DNA of 14,065 nt from an uncultured Coriobacteriia bacterium (GTDB taxonomy: Bacteria; Actinomycetota; Coriobacteriia; Coriobacteriales; QAMH01), in assembly GCA_949283445.1 (NCBI GenBank), contig CASDTD010000276.1, positions 1 through 14,065 of the forward strand, read 5' to 3'. The notes beneath the pieces are model-generated. The model saw nothing but the letters and a program-made list of their open reading frames with translations, was not told the DNA's origin and ran no database searches. Position 1 is the first letter of the stretch; each line of letters begins with the position of its first letter. Both the position numbers and the translations under genes were made by a program. Positions 7,637 through 13,892 of the stretch are shown here, piece after piece.

Positions 7637-7880
7637 TTTAGACGCGCTCTGGCAGGGAGCTTCTGCCATAACGTGCACAAGCGGGCGTCAAGCGCCCCTC
7701 GGCGCCCGTTTTCGCACGATATGGCACACCTTCATTGCCATAACGCGCCCAAGCTGCCAGTGGGCAGCCCCCGACGGCTATTTTCGCATGATATGGCAAG
7801 CCCTCATTGCCACACCGCGTTCAAACGGACGCTGTCGTTACCGTCACGGCAGCTCGCGCACGTTCTGGCACGACTGCCGT
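7637..7880. repeat. Degenerate 72-bp tandem array of twin-hairpin units
   Basis: The gap between porG and rpmA contains units starting at 7637, 7709 and 7781, with a decayed fourth from 7853. TGGCA starts at 7650, 7722, 7794 and 7866, exactly 72 bp apart. In the first three units it pairs with TGCCA after 9 bases; in the fourth, TGCC follows after only 4. Units 2 and 3 share about 80% identity over their first 46 bp (starting TTTTCGCA). The second half of each unit is diverged yet still forms a hairpin: 7682-7708 (11-bp stem, then TTTT), 7753-7768 (GCTGCC/GGCAGC) and 7831-7853 (8-bp stem). A plus-strand open frame, 7601-7903, translates the units as 24-residue repeats (FSHDMA..., CHN/CHT), but it has only a TTG start and no ribosome binding site. 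I favour a non-coding repeat. Confidence 0.8.
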
Positions 7881-7910
7881 TAGGGACCCGCCGCCCCTTA
7901 TGAAACGCAA

Positions 7911-7942
7911 ACGCCCCGCGAGCTCGCTGAGCTGCGGGGCGT
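7911..7942 (-). terminator. rpmA: Intrinsic terminator of rplU-rpmA
   Basis: After the rpmA stop the minus strand forms ACGCCCCGC + AGCT paired with AGCT + GCGGGGCGT, a 13-bp stem with one bulged base and a 5-nt loop. It is followed by a broken T-run (TTGCGTTTCAT). This is the expected position for the end of the ribosomal protein transcript. Confidence 0.8.
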
Positions 7943-7967
7943 CTCTTGTTAGCTGATGCCGTGATGT

Positions 7968-8222
7968 TTACTCGGCGTCCGGAATGACGTGCACCTTGCG
8001 CTTGTCGCCGCGAGTGTACTTGACCGTGCCGGGAACCAGCGCGAACAGCGTGTCGTCCTTGCCGCGCTTGACGTTCTCACCGGGGTGGAAGTGCGTGCCA
8101 CGCTGACGGACCAGAATCTCGCCCGCGTTCACGGTCTGGCCGGCAAAACGCTTGCAGCCGAGCCTTTGCGCGTGGGAATCGCGACCGTTACGGCTGGAAC
8201 CGAGGCCTTTCTTGTGTGCCAT
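7968..8222 (-). CDS. rpmA: 50S ribosomal protein L27
   Basis: Component of the large ribosomal subunit near the peptidyl-transferase centre. The 84-residue product starts [16 protein letters not shown], the usual short form without the cleaved N-terminal leader seen in many Firmicutes. It contains [16 protein letters not shown] and [10 protein letters not shown]. The ribosome binding site AAGGAGG lies 10 nt before the ATG. The gene follows rplU after 19 bp in the same transcript and ends at the terminator at 7911-7942. Confidence 0.98.
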   Translation of the reverse strand: MAHKKGLGSSRNGRDSHAQRLGCKRFAGQTVNAGEILVRQRGTHFHPGENVKRGKDDTLFALVPGTVKYTRGDKRKVHVIPDAE

Positions 8223-8241
8223 AAGTCTTCAGCCTCCTTCT

Positions 8242-8790
8242 CTACAGAGATTTCTCGATGGTTTCGATGATGTCAGCCTTGCGAGCGCCCGACTGAATCT
8301 TGATGTCGTGATCCTTGGCGAAGTCCTTGAGCTGAGCGACCGTCATCTTGGCGAAGTCCGGCGTCTCGGCAGCGGCCTCAACAGGAGCCTCGGCCTTCGG
8401 GGCCTCAGCCTTGGGAGCTTCCGCCTTGGGGGCCTCCTCGACCTTCGGAGCAGCAGCGCGCGGCTTGGGAGCCTCTGCCGTCTCGCCGTTCACGTTCGTG
8501 ATGCAGACCTTGGTGAGCTGCTGACGATGGCCCTTGGTGCGCTTGTAACCCTTGCGCTTCTTGAACTTGAAGACGATTTGCTTGTCGCCCTTGTGCTGCT
8601 CGAGAATCTGAGCGGTGACCTTGGTGTTGGCGAGCTCGGCCGCATCGGTGACGATCTGCTTGCCGTCGTTGAGGAAGATCACGGGCAGGTCGACGGTATC
8701 GCCAGCCTCGCCTGCGAGCTTCTCCACGTCGAAGATGTCGCCCGGCTTCACGGTGTACTGCTTGCCACCGGTTTTAACGATTGCGTACAT
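8242..8790 (-). CDS. rplU: 50S ribosomal protein L21 with C-terminal SAP/Rho-N-like extension
   Basis: Large-subunit protein that binds 23S rRNA. Residues 1-102 are a normal L21 (MYAIVKTGGKQY at the start; FKFKKRKGYKRTKGHRQ at about 74-90; the usual total is about 100-105 residues). Residues 103-145 form a low-complexity Pro/Lys/Glu/Ala linker with three PKAEA repeats. Residues 148-181 (MTVAQLKDFAKDHDI ... KADIIETIEKSL) look like the helix-extended-helix SAP or Rho N-terminal fold, a nucleic-acid-binding module. The reading frame is continuous, so this is a fusion and not a frameshift product. The ribosome binding site AAAGG lies about 8 nt before the ATG. First gene of rplU-rpmA. Confidence 0.96.
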   Translation of the reverse strand: MYAIVKTGGKQYTVKPGDIFDVEKLAGEAGDTVDLPVIFLNDGKQIVTDAAELANTKVTAQILEQHKGDKQIVFKFKKRKGYKRTKGHRQQLTKVCITNVNGETAEAPKPRAAAPKVEEAPKAEAPKAEAPKAEAPVEAAAETPDFAKMTVAQLKDFAKDHDIKIQSGARKADIIETIEKSL

Positions 8791-8885
8791 TCATTTGCCT
8801 TTCAGTCCATACACGCGCACCTGATGCCGCAGGCACGCAACATATACACGGGTCTTCATGCACGAGTGCACAGAGACGAACAGAT

Positions 8886-8914
8886 AGTTTACAAGAGGGT
8901 TCCACCAAGTTCAA
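8886..8914 (-). promoter_or_regulatory. Sigma-70-type promoter of rplU-rpmA
   Basis: On the minus strand TTGAAC (8909-8914) and TAAACT (8886-8891) are separated by exactly 17 bp. Transcription would begin near 8879, leaving a leader of about 88 nt before the rplU ATG. The leader contains a small TGCC/GGCA hairpin; I could not recognise a known L21 autoregulatory leader in it. Confidence 0.7.
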
Positions 8915-9047
8915 GAGGCAATTTGGCCGCGCCGCACGCGCATCCACAGCGCACGCTCCTCGCTTGTCTGCGCATACATTTCGCTCTCCTGCGCCGTCTT
9001 CTCGCCCGCGCTTCGCTCTTCCGCGCCGCCCTATCACCCGTGCGCTT
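8915..9047. other. Non-coding pyrimidine-rich spacer between the rplU promoter and repeat A
   Basis: This stretch has no credible gene. The plus strand is rich in C and T with repeated short CGC/CTTC blocks. Similar pyrimidine-rich sequence precedes the 73-bp repeats at 12661 and 13893. The long plus-strand frame crossing it is the antisense shadow of the surface-protein gene. Confidence 0.5.
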
Positions 9048-9120
9048 CACAGATTGAGGATTCTGTACAGTTCAGAGGCTGATTTTCATACTCCAACTGT
9101 ACAAAGTCCTCAATCTACGA
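9048..9120 (+). repeat. 73-bp palindromic element, copy A
   Basis: Imperfect palindrome with arms of 22 bases (AGATTGAGG ... TGTACAGTT) at element positions 4-25 and 48-69. Its orientation is the same as copy B. The arms differ at two positions: one G-T wobble and one C-A mismatch. The central part can form short inner stems (GAG/CTC and TG/CA). It differs from copy B at 8 and from copy C at 9 positions, all transitions. It lies downstream of the surface-protein gene's stop, beyond its probable 3' hairpin. There is no transposase and no clear target duplication. Confidence 0.9.
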
Positions 9121-9159
9121 ACGAGAGCCGCCACGCGAACCGTATTCCTACTGACGCAA

Positions 9160-9195
9160 GGAGACCCGCGAGCTCTCTCAAACCCGCAGGCCTCC
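9160..9195 (-). terminator. 3' hairpin of the surface-protein gene
   Basis: Twenty-seven bases after the surface-protein stop codon, minus-strand bases 9195-9183 (GGAGGCCTGCGGG) pair fully with 9172-9160 (CTCGCGGGTCTCC). The stem has 13 bp including three G-U wobbles and a 10-nt loop. The pairing works as RNA only on the minus strand, since the wobbles become A-C mismatches on the other. It is followed by TTGCGT, not a long T-run, so it is either a weak intrinsic terminator or an mRNA-stabilising end. Confidence 0.6.
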
Positions 9196-9221
9196 TAAAC
9201 TACGCGCGCTGCGCTACACGC

Positions 9222-12200
9222 CTAGCGCAGCTGCTTGCGTCCGCGACGCGCCAAAGCGCCAGCTGCAAGTGCGATAGCAGCCACAGCCGCGACGCCGCCC
9301 AGCAGGTACGGCGCAGCATCGCCGGTGCTGGTAGCGTCGGTCTCGCCAGCCTCATCGTCCCGCCCATTACCGTTATCAGCGGGCCGCTTGCCGTCATCGC
9401 CGCCAAACGCGGGAATGACGACATCGGCAGCGGAAAGCTCTTTAGCCATGGCTTCATCGGCAAACATCTTGCCGCAAACCTCGCACTGCCAATACTCGAT
9501 GTTGCCATCCTCATCTGCCGTCGCGCTCTTCGCGGGCACATACACCAGCTGATGATCGGTCATGGGGACAGTCATCTCTTCGAGCGTCGTCGGCGCGGTC
9601 ATGGCCTCATCGGCGAACAGCTCACCACAAATCGCGCACTTCCAGTACGCCTCGTTGCCAGCCTGAGTGCAGGTCGCCTCCTTTGCGGGCACTGCCACAG
9701 CCTCATGCTCGTGCACGCCATATGTGCCATCCGGGTTCTTGTTGAGCCCAGAGCCCTCGACAATCCAGGACTCGTCAGGTGCGTTTTCGAACGTGCCGGC
9801 GGAGATCTGGATGTTGGGGGCGTCCGTGGAAGCCGTGCTTGCCTGAATCTTGTCGAACGTACCAGCGCCTTCAATGGTCAGCGCCGCCTTGTTCTCGTCC
9901 GTGGAGTCGTAGAGGATGGTGCCGTCGATAGAGCCTGTGAACGTCTCGTCGAAGGTCACCGACACGCCCTCCTCGTAGGCACCAGCCCAGTAGTACACAT
10001 CGAATGCCGTGGCGTTCGGGTCGTTCACGATGTTCGTGTCGCCCGCAAACACAACGTTGCCGGCATTGAAGCTCAGAGGCAGATCATTGCCGCCGGCCTG
10101 ATTGGTCGCATCGAAGGTCATGTTCTCGAAGGTCACGTCCGCGTAGCTCTGGACGATGCGCTTGATCTCCGTATTGCCCTCGGCAATGTTGACCGTGCCG
10201 TTCTTGAACACGATCGTCGAGTCCTTCAACAGCTGGAAACCATTGGTCTCGGTACCCGTCGACCCTGCACCTGGGCCGCCAAGCGTGTAAGTGTGGTTGG
10301 CGAAGTCGATGGTGAAGTTCTTGCCGCTGGGAACGGAGATGCCCGCCGCATCGGGAACGTTCGCGAGCAGCGTGATGGTCTCACCGTCACCGACCGCGTC
10401 GATGGCATCGGCAAGCGAGGTGAAGGTCTTGTCGCCAATCTGCGCGACGGGCTCGAGCTCGGTCACGCCGTACGTGCCGTCCTCGTTCTTCGCAAGCTCG
10501 TAGCCTTCGGCAACGTACGTTTCGGCGCTGTCGTCATCGAAGGTGCCACCCGTCACCTCGACCGTCGCGGGGGTCTCCTCGCCGCGGTCGTCGGCAAACA
10601 GCATCTGCACGGCCTTGCCCTGCGCGCTCGTAAGCGTGCCGCTCTCGATGTTCACCTGCACAACACGGTCGGTGTAGTTGCCATCGACGTAGATGGCGTC
10701 ACCCGTCTCGGCAATACCGCTCTGCCCGCCCTCGGACGGCGTCTCGGCCACACCGGAAGCGTTGATGACCGTAGTGCCCGTGATGTTGACGGTGCCACCC
10801 TTGACACCGATGCCCGTGCCAGCATTGATCGTCGTGTTATTGACGGTCAGCGTGCCGCTTTTCGGCGGGAAGTAGATGCCCATGACGTCGTTCGGGACGG
10901 TGAGCGTGCAGCCGTCGAGCGTGACGCTGTTGTTCGTGTTGTTGCCATGCACGATGATGCCCGCGTTGCCGCTGTCCGTCATAGACAGCTTGACCCCGCT
11001 AAGCGTGACGCTCACATTGTCTGCCGTAAACGCGTCACCGACGATGCCGACGATAGCGACATTCGGGTCAGTGGATGCGGAGACAATCGAGCCGTTCTTG
11101 ATGGTGACGTTCGCACCGCGCTCGGGGAAGCTGACGGCGCAGGCCGCATCGCTCGTGAGCGCGCAGCCGTTCAGGTCGACCGTCGCCTCGACGGCGCCGA
11201 ACACGAGCTGGGAATTCGTATCCTTCAAGAGCACCAGCGTATCGCCATCCTTGAGCTGGGATGCAGCCGTGGAGGCCAGCTGGAAGAAGCTTTCCGTGCC
11301 GTCGGCAGAAACGACCTTCGCAACCGCGTTTTCAGCCGCCAGCTCTTGGACAACCCACGCGCCGTCCTGCTGGACGCACGTCATGCCCGCAGGCAAGGCG
11401 GACGTGATGTCGTTCTCGAAATGACTCGCCACCGTGGAACCGGTGGGAATCTGTCCCGTCACGTTCTTGACCGTGCCGCCATAGAAATTGACCGTCGCGC
11501 CGGCAAGCTCGACATTGACGGTGCCGTTGACGACCGGGGTGTCGTACACACCTTCCTTGCCAATGGCGAGCGAAGGCGTTGCCCCCGTAATGCTGTTGGC
11601 AACGGAGACGTTACCGGTCAGCGTGCCGCCCGTGATGACGGTAGTGCCGAACTGCGCGTTCACCGCATTGGTCTTGGCCGTGAGCGTGCCGCCCGTCATC
11701 TTGAAAGACGCAGTTGCCGTGTTCACGACAACCGCAGTTGCGCCCGTGGTTTCAATTGACCCGCTTTCGAGCGTCAAGGCCCCCTTGCCATCTGCCCTGA
11801 GGAAGGAGCTCTTTGTGCTTTCAATCGTGCCGCCCGTACCAGAATCGCAAATGACCAGCTCACCACGGGCGTAGATGCTCCCGGTCATGGTCAGGGTATG
11901 GCCTGCAAGGTCGAGTACGACGTTCTGCCCCGCCTTCATCATCAGGTTCCCCGACGAGGTATCGTCCGTGAGCACAATCGTCGTCTGCACTCCATCAGTG
12001 GGCACCGCCGCAAACGCCGCGGAAAGCGTCTCGTACGGTGTGCCGTCGATTTCCGCAACGCTCGTAGCGCGCGGTGCAACCGGCGCCGCCGGCGATTGCA
12101 CGCTCATCGGAGCCGCCTTCAGCTGCTGCGAGGTAACCTGTGTCGGCGTATTCTTCTGAGCGGCACCAGGCTGCTGTTCATCGCCTGGCTCTTCGCTGTC

Positions 12201-12425
12201 AGCCGTCTCCTCGACAGCCTCATCTTCGACCGACTCTTCGCCGGCGGTCGCGTCGTCAGGCTGCTGGCCGCCGTCCGGCTGCTCGCCCGCCCCGAGAATG
12301 GTTGTGCTCTCCTCAGCGGGCAGAATCTCGTCTCCTGCCCACGCGCCGATGGGCACGCACATCGCCAGCGCCAGCACAACGGCCATGACGACTGCCGCGC
12401 CCTTCTTCCCTTTCGGTGCCCTCAT
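9222..12425 (-). CDS. Large secreted beta-helix surface protein, membrane- or wall-anchored
   Basis: A 1067-residue exported protein; no specific function is recognised. Residues 1-30 form a signal peptide (MRAPKGKKGA, a hydrophobic run, cleavage near AWA/GD). Residues 31-120 are an acidic, Gln/Pro-rich spacer. Three modules of right-handed beta-helix type follow, starting near 122, 368 and 661, of the form 'A-x-I-D/G-G..Y/F-x-(S/T)L..A...V.DG.TI.LL'. Two end in 'L.KN.DGTYGV' (about 650 and 905). Next are two CxxC modules, YWKCAICGELFADEAM (about 928) and YWQCEVCGKMFADEAM (about 980). The C-terminus has a spacer, a hydrophobic helix (about 1038-1060) and the basic tail RRGRKQLR, without a true LPxTG (TSTGD instead). 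The ATG at 12425 is chosen for the signal peptide and AAGGAAGG 8 nt upstream. An adhesin-like role is inference. Confidence 0.9.
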   Translation of the reverse strand: MRAPKGKKGAAVVMAVVLALAMCVPIGAWAGDEILPAEESTTILGAGEQPDGGQQPDDATAGEESVEDEAVEETADSEEPGDEQQPGAAQKNTPTQVTSQQLKAAPMSVQSPAAPVAPRATSVAEIDGTPYETLSAAFAAVPTDGVQTTIVLTDDTSSGNLMMKAGQNVVLDLAGHTLTMTGSIYARGELVICDSGTGGTIESTKSSFLRADGKGALTLESGSIETTGATAVVVNTATASFKMTGGTLTAKTNAVNAQFGTTVITGGTLTGNVSVANSITGATPSLAIGKEGVYDTPVVNGTVNVELAGATVNFYGGTVKNVTGQIPTGSTVASHFENDITSALPAGMTCVQQDGAWVVQELAAENAVAKVVSADGTESFFQLASTAASQLKDGDTLVLLKDTNSQLVFGAVEATVDLNGCALTSDAACAVSFPERGANVTIKNGSIVSASTDPNVAIVGIVGDAFTADNVSVTLSGVKLSMTDSGNAGIIVHGNNTNNSVTLDGCTLTVPNDVMGIYFPPKSGTLTVNNTTINAGTGIGVKGGTVNITGTTVINASGVAETPSEGGQSGIAETGDAIYVDGNYTDRVVQVNIESGTLTSAQGKAVQMLFADDRGEETPATVEVTGGTFDDDSAETYVAEGYELAKNEDGTYGVTELEPVAQIGDKTFTSLADAIDAVGDGETITLLANVPDAAGISVPSGKNFTIDFANHTYTLGGPGAGSTGTETNGFQLLKDSTIVFKNGTVNIAEGNTEIKRIVQSYADVTFENMTFDATNQAGGNDLPLSFNAGNVVFAGDTNIVNDPNATAFDVYYWAGAYEEGVSVTFDETFTGSIDGTILYDSTDENKAALTIEGAGTFDKIQASTASTDAPNIQISAGTFENAPDESWIVEGSGLNKNPDGTYGVHEHEAVAVPAKEATCTQAGNEAYWKCAICGELFADEAMTAPTTLEEMTVPMTDHQLVYVPAKSATADEDGNIEYWQCEVCGKMFADEAMAKELSAADVVIPAFGGDDGKRPADNGNGRDDEAGETDATSTGDAAPYLLGGVAAVAAIALAAGALARRGRKQLR

Positions 12426-12496
12426 CGCATTCGCCTTCCTTATATCAGGGCAACCGGCAACGTCAATCCAGCGCCCGCTTAAAGACATACACGTCG

Positions 12497-12526
12497 AGAA
12501 TACCCTCCCCCGCATGAATGTGTCAA
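12497..12526 (-). promoter_or_regulatory. Promoter of the surface-protein gene
   Basis: On the minus strand a perfect TTGACA (12521-12526) is followed after 18 bp by TATTCT (12497-12502). Transcription would start about 65 bp upstream of the ATG at 12425. This is the strongest -35 match seen in the window. It faces away from the AbiEi-like gene, whose own promoter I could not identify. Confidence 0.75.
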
Positions 12527-12606
12527 AGGCAAAGACGATGAAAATATGCATCATTTCTTACATCGCGGGCACATGAGCAGGCTCCCTCTCCTCCGCACAC
12601 CACGTT

Positions 12607-12643
12607 CGCCTGCACACCTGCGTCCCCAGCCGCCTGCACACCT
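12607..12643. repeat. 13-bp direct repeat upstream of element B
   Basis: CGCCTGCACACCT occurs at 12607-12619 and again at 12631-12643, a 24-bp period, inside pyrimidine-rich DNA directly to the left of the 73-bp element copy B. Significance unknown. Confidence 0.5.
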
Positions 12644-12660
12644 CCCGCCTCGGGACATCC

Positions 12661-12733
12661 CACAGATTGAGGGTTCTGTACAGTTTAGAGGCCGATTTTC
12701 GTGCTCCAACTGTACAGAGTTCTCAATCTATGA
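12661..12733 (+). repeat. 73-bp palindromic element, copy B
   Basis: Same orientation as copy A and inverted to copy C. Arms AGATTGAGGGTTCTGTACAG and its near-complement lie at element positions 4-25 and 48-69. Compared with A it changes T33-A41 to C33-G41, a compensatory pair. A13-T60 becomes G-T, G12-C61 becomes G-T, and the C16-A57 mismatch becomes C-G. It sits in the divergent spacer, 88 bp before the TTG start of the AbiEi-like gene, so it could be in that gene's 5' leader. Confidence 0.9.
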
Positions 12734-12810
12734 TTTCGGGACACAAAACCCCGCCGGAGGAGTATCCTGCAGTCGCCGGTCATCGCCGCACTTGCACGGC
12801 TCAGCGACGA

Positions 12811-12824
12811 GGAGGTGCCCTTTG
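12811..12824 (+). promoter_or_regulatory. Ribosome binding site and TTG start of the AbiEi-like gene
   Basis: GGAGGT at 12811-12816 is followed 5 nt later by TTG (12822-12824). The recognisable AbiEi-family sequence follows from within the first 30 residues. An in-frame ATG far upstream (12546) would translate through repeat B and lacks family similarity there, so the TTG is chosen. Confidence 0.75.
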
Positions 12825-13796
12825 AAACTGCACGCGGACAATATCGTCATCTTGCTTCTCAACGATGCGGAGGCGCGTCAGCGCTGCGTGTTCGCGCACG
12901 CGCCGAACATACGCCGCATGCTGCGTACGCGCTTTGACAAGGGGCTACTCGTGATGCCGTTCGAGGGAATCTTCGCACGGCCTTCGTACTGGAATGCGCT
13001 CTCGAAGCCCGAGCAGAGCCTGCATATCCTGCGTACACTCAACGCGAATCACCCCAATTGGGTATTCAGCCATTTCTCGGCAGCTCAAGCCTATGGGCTC
13101 TACGTTGGCTTTCACCTGTACAGCCCCATTCACCTGCGCGCCGATTACCATGCCCGTTCGGCGCGTTTCGAACGTCATTTCATTCCTTCGGAAGACTATG
13201 AGATAGTGAGCGGCCTGAAAGTGACGTCGCTCCTTCAGACCCTGTTCGACTGCGCCCGCAGCGCGCGTTTCGACGATGCCTTGGCAATTGCCGACTCAGG
13301 ACTTGCCACATCCGACCTTTCGAAAGACGAGCTCATAGAATATACAAAGCGCACCTGGCACGGACACAAGGGCATACGGAAAGCTCTCGAGGTATTCTCC
13401 CACGCAGACCCGCGCAGCGAAAGCGGTGGGGAATCGCTTGCCCGTGCCCTGATGATCAGGTGTGGTTTCGAGCTGCCCGACCTGCAGATCGAGATTCAGG
13501 ACCCGCTTTCTCCGAGCAGGACATACCGCGTCGACTTCCTATGGGAACTGCAAGATGGAAGACGCGTGGCGGGTGAATTTGACGGCAACCTGAAATACAC
13601 GGATGCCCAGTTCATGAACGGGCACACCGCCGAAGAGATCCTCATCGAAGAACGCGAACGCGAGATGCTCCTCAATGCAGCGGGACTCTCCGTTCTGCGC
13701 ATCAAGTACAAGCACCTGAAGAGCCCGGACTTCTTCGCTCGCCTGCTCAATCAGTTCGGAATCCCCCGCACGAACACACCGCTCATCCCCCGCTGA
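12822..13796 (+). CDS. AbiEi-like protein fused to a DUF559/Vsr-like nuclease domain
   Basis: A 324-residue cytoplasmic protein, with no signal peptide or membrane segment. Residues 1-60 resemble the winged-helix start of AbiEi-type antitoxins (IRRMLRTRFDKGLL ... FEGIFARPSYWNAL). Residues 61-180 contain the family's 'WVFSHFSAAQAYGL' block (80-93) and 'VTSLLQTLFDCAR' (134-146). Residues 199-312 look like the DUF559 PD-(D/E)xK fold: Glu204 (ESLARALMIRCG), Asp238 (RVDFLWEL), then E252-x-D254-G-x2-K258 (GEFDGNLKY). The ending is EERERE ... AGLSVLRIKY, as in Vsr-like proteins, so the presumed catalytic residues are kept. AbiEi normally represses and neutralises an AbiEii nucleotidyltransferase, but no such gene lies within the window. 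The gene is bracketed by inverted 73-bp elements B and C. The family call is from recalled motifs, not a search, and any nuclease activity is inference. Confidence 0.8.
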   Translation: MKLHADNIVILLLNDAEARQRCVFAHAPNIRRMLRTRFDKGLLVMPFEGIFARPSYWNALSKPEQSLHILRTLNANHPNWVFSHFSAAQAYGLYVGFHLYSPIHLRADYHARSARFERHFIPSEDYEIVSGLKVTSLLQTLFDCARSARFDDALAIADSGLATSDLSKDELIEYTKRTWHGHKGIRKALEVFSHADPRSESGGESLARALMIRCGFELPDLQIEIQDPLSPSRTYRVDFLWELQDGRRVAGEFDGNLKYTDAQFMNGHTAEEILIEEREREMLLNAAGLSVLRIKYKHLKSPDFFARLLNQFGIPRTNTPLIPR

Positions 13797-13892
13797 CGCC
13801 GAACCTCGTGCGCTTCCCTCGCGCGCACATCAGAGGGCGCTCCCGCACGTGCACAGCGCATCGCTCACGCCGCCCTCCCTTGCCCGCGCACT
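13797..13892. other. Non-coding spacer after the AbiEi-like gene
   Basis: Short pyrimidine-rich spacer with many CGC/GTGC words and no T-run terminator directly after the stop. I see no gene in it. It resembles in composition the spacer left of copy A. Confidence 0.5.

Noticed and set aside
7722..7740. Sigma-54 promoter (TGGCAC ... TTGC)
   Set aside because: The GG to GC spacing is 12 instead of 10, the same motif recurs as a symmetric palindrome, and sigma-54 is not expected in Actinobacteria.
7637..7880. CRISPR array
   Set aside because: Units are contiguous, only partly similar, lack identical repeats with unique spacers of constant size, and no cas genes are present.
8791..8878. L21 autoregulatory leader RNA upstream of rplU
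   Set aside because: Apart from a small hairpin I could not match any known L21 leader pattern by eye; a covariance-model search would be needed.
9048..9120. Copy A as an intrinsic terminator
   Set aside because: Neither side is followed by a T-tract, and the surface-protein gene already has a hairpin closer to its stop at 9160-9195.
8781..11759. Very long plus-strand open frame (about 990 codons)
   Set aside because: It is antisense to the surface-protein gene, has arginine/valine-rich translation with no domain, begins inside rplU, and is explained by the third-position GC bias of the minus-strand gene.
12546..12821. Longer N-terminus for the AbiEi-like protein from an ATG at 12546
   Set aside because: It would translate through the 73-bp repeat and a pyrimidine-rich spacer. 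The TTG at 12822 has a strong GGAGGT and matches where family similarity begins.
13115..13124. CTGTACAG inside the AbiEi-like gene as a fourth partial element
   Set aside because: Only the short CTGTACAG word is shared; neither arm nor AGATTGAG is present nearby, so it is probably chance.
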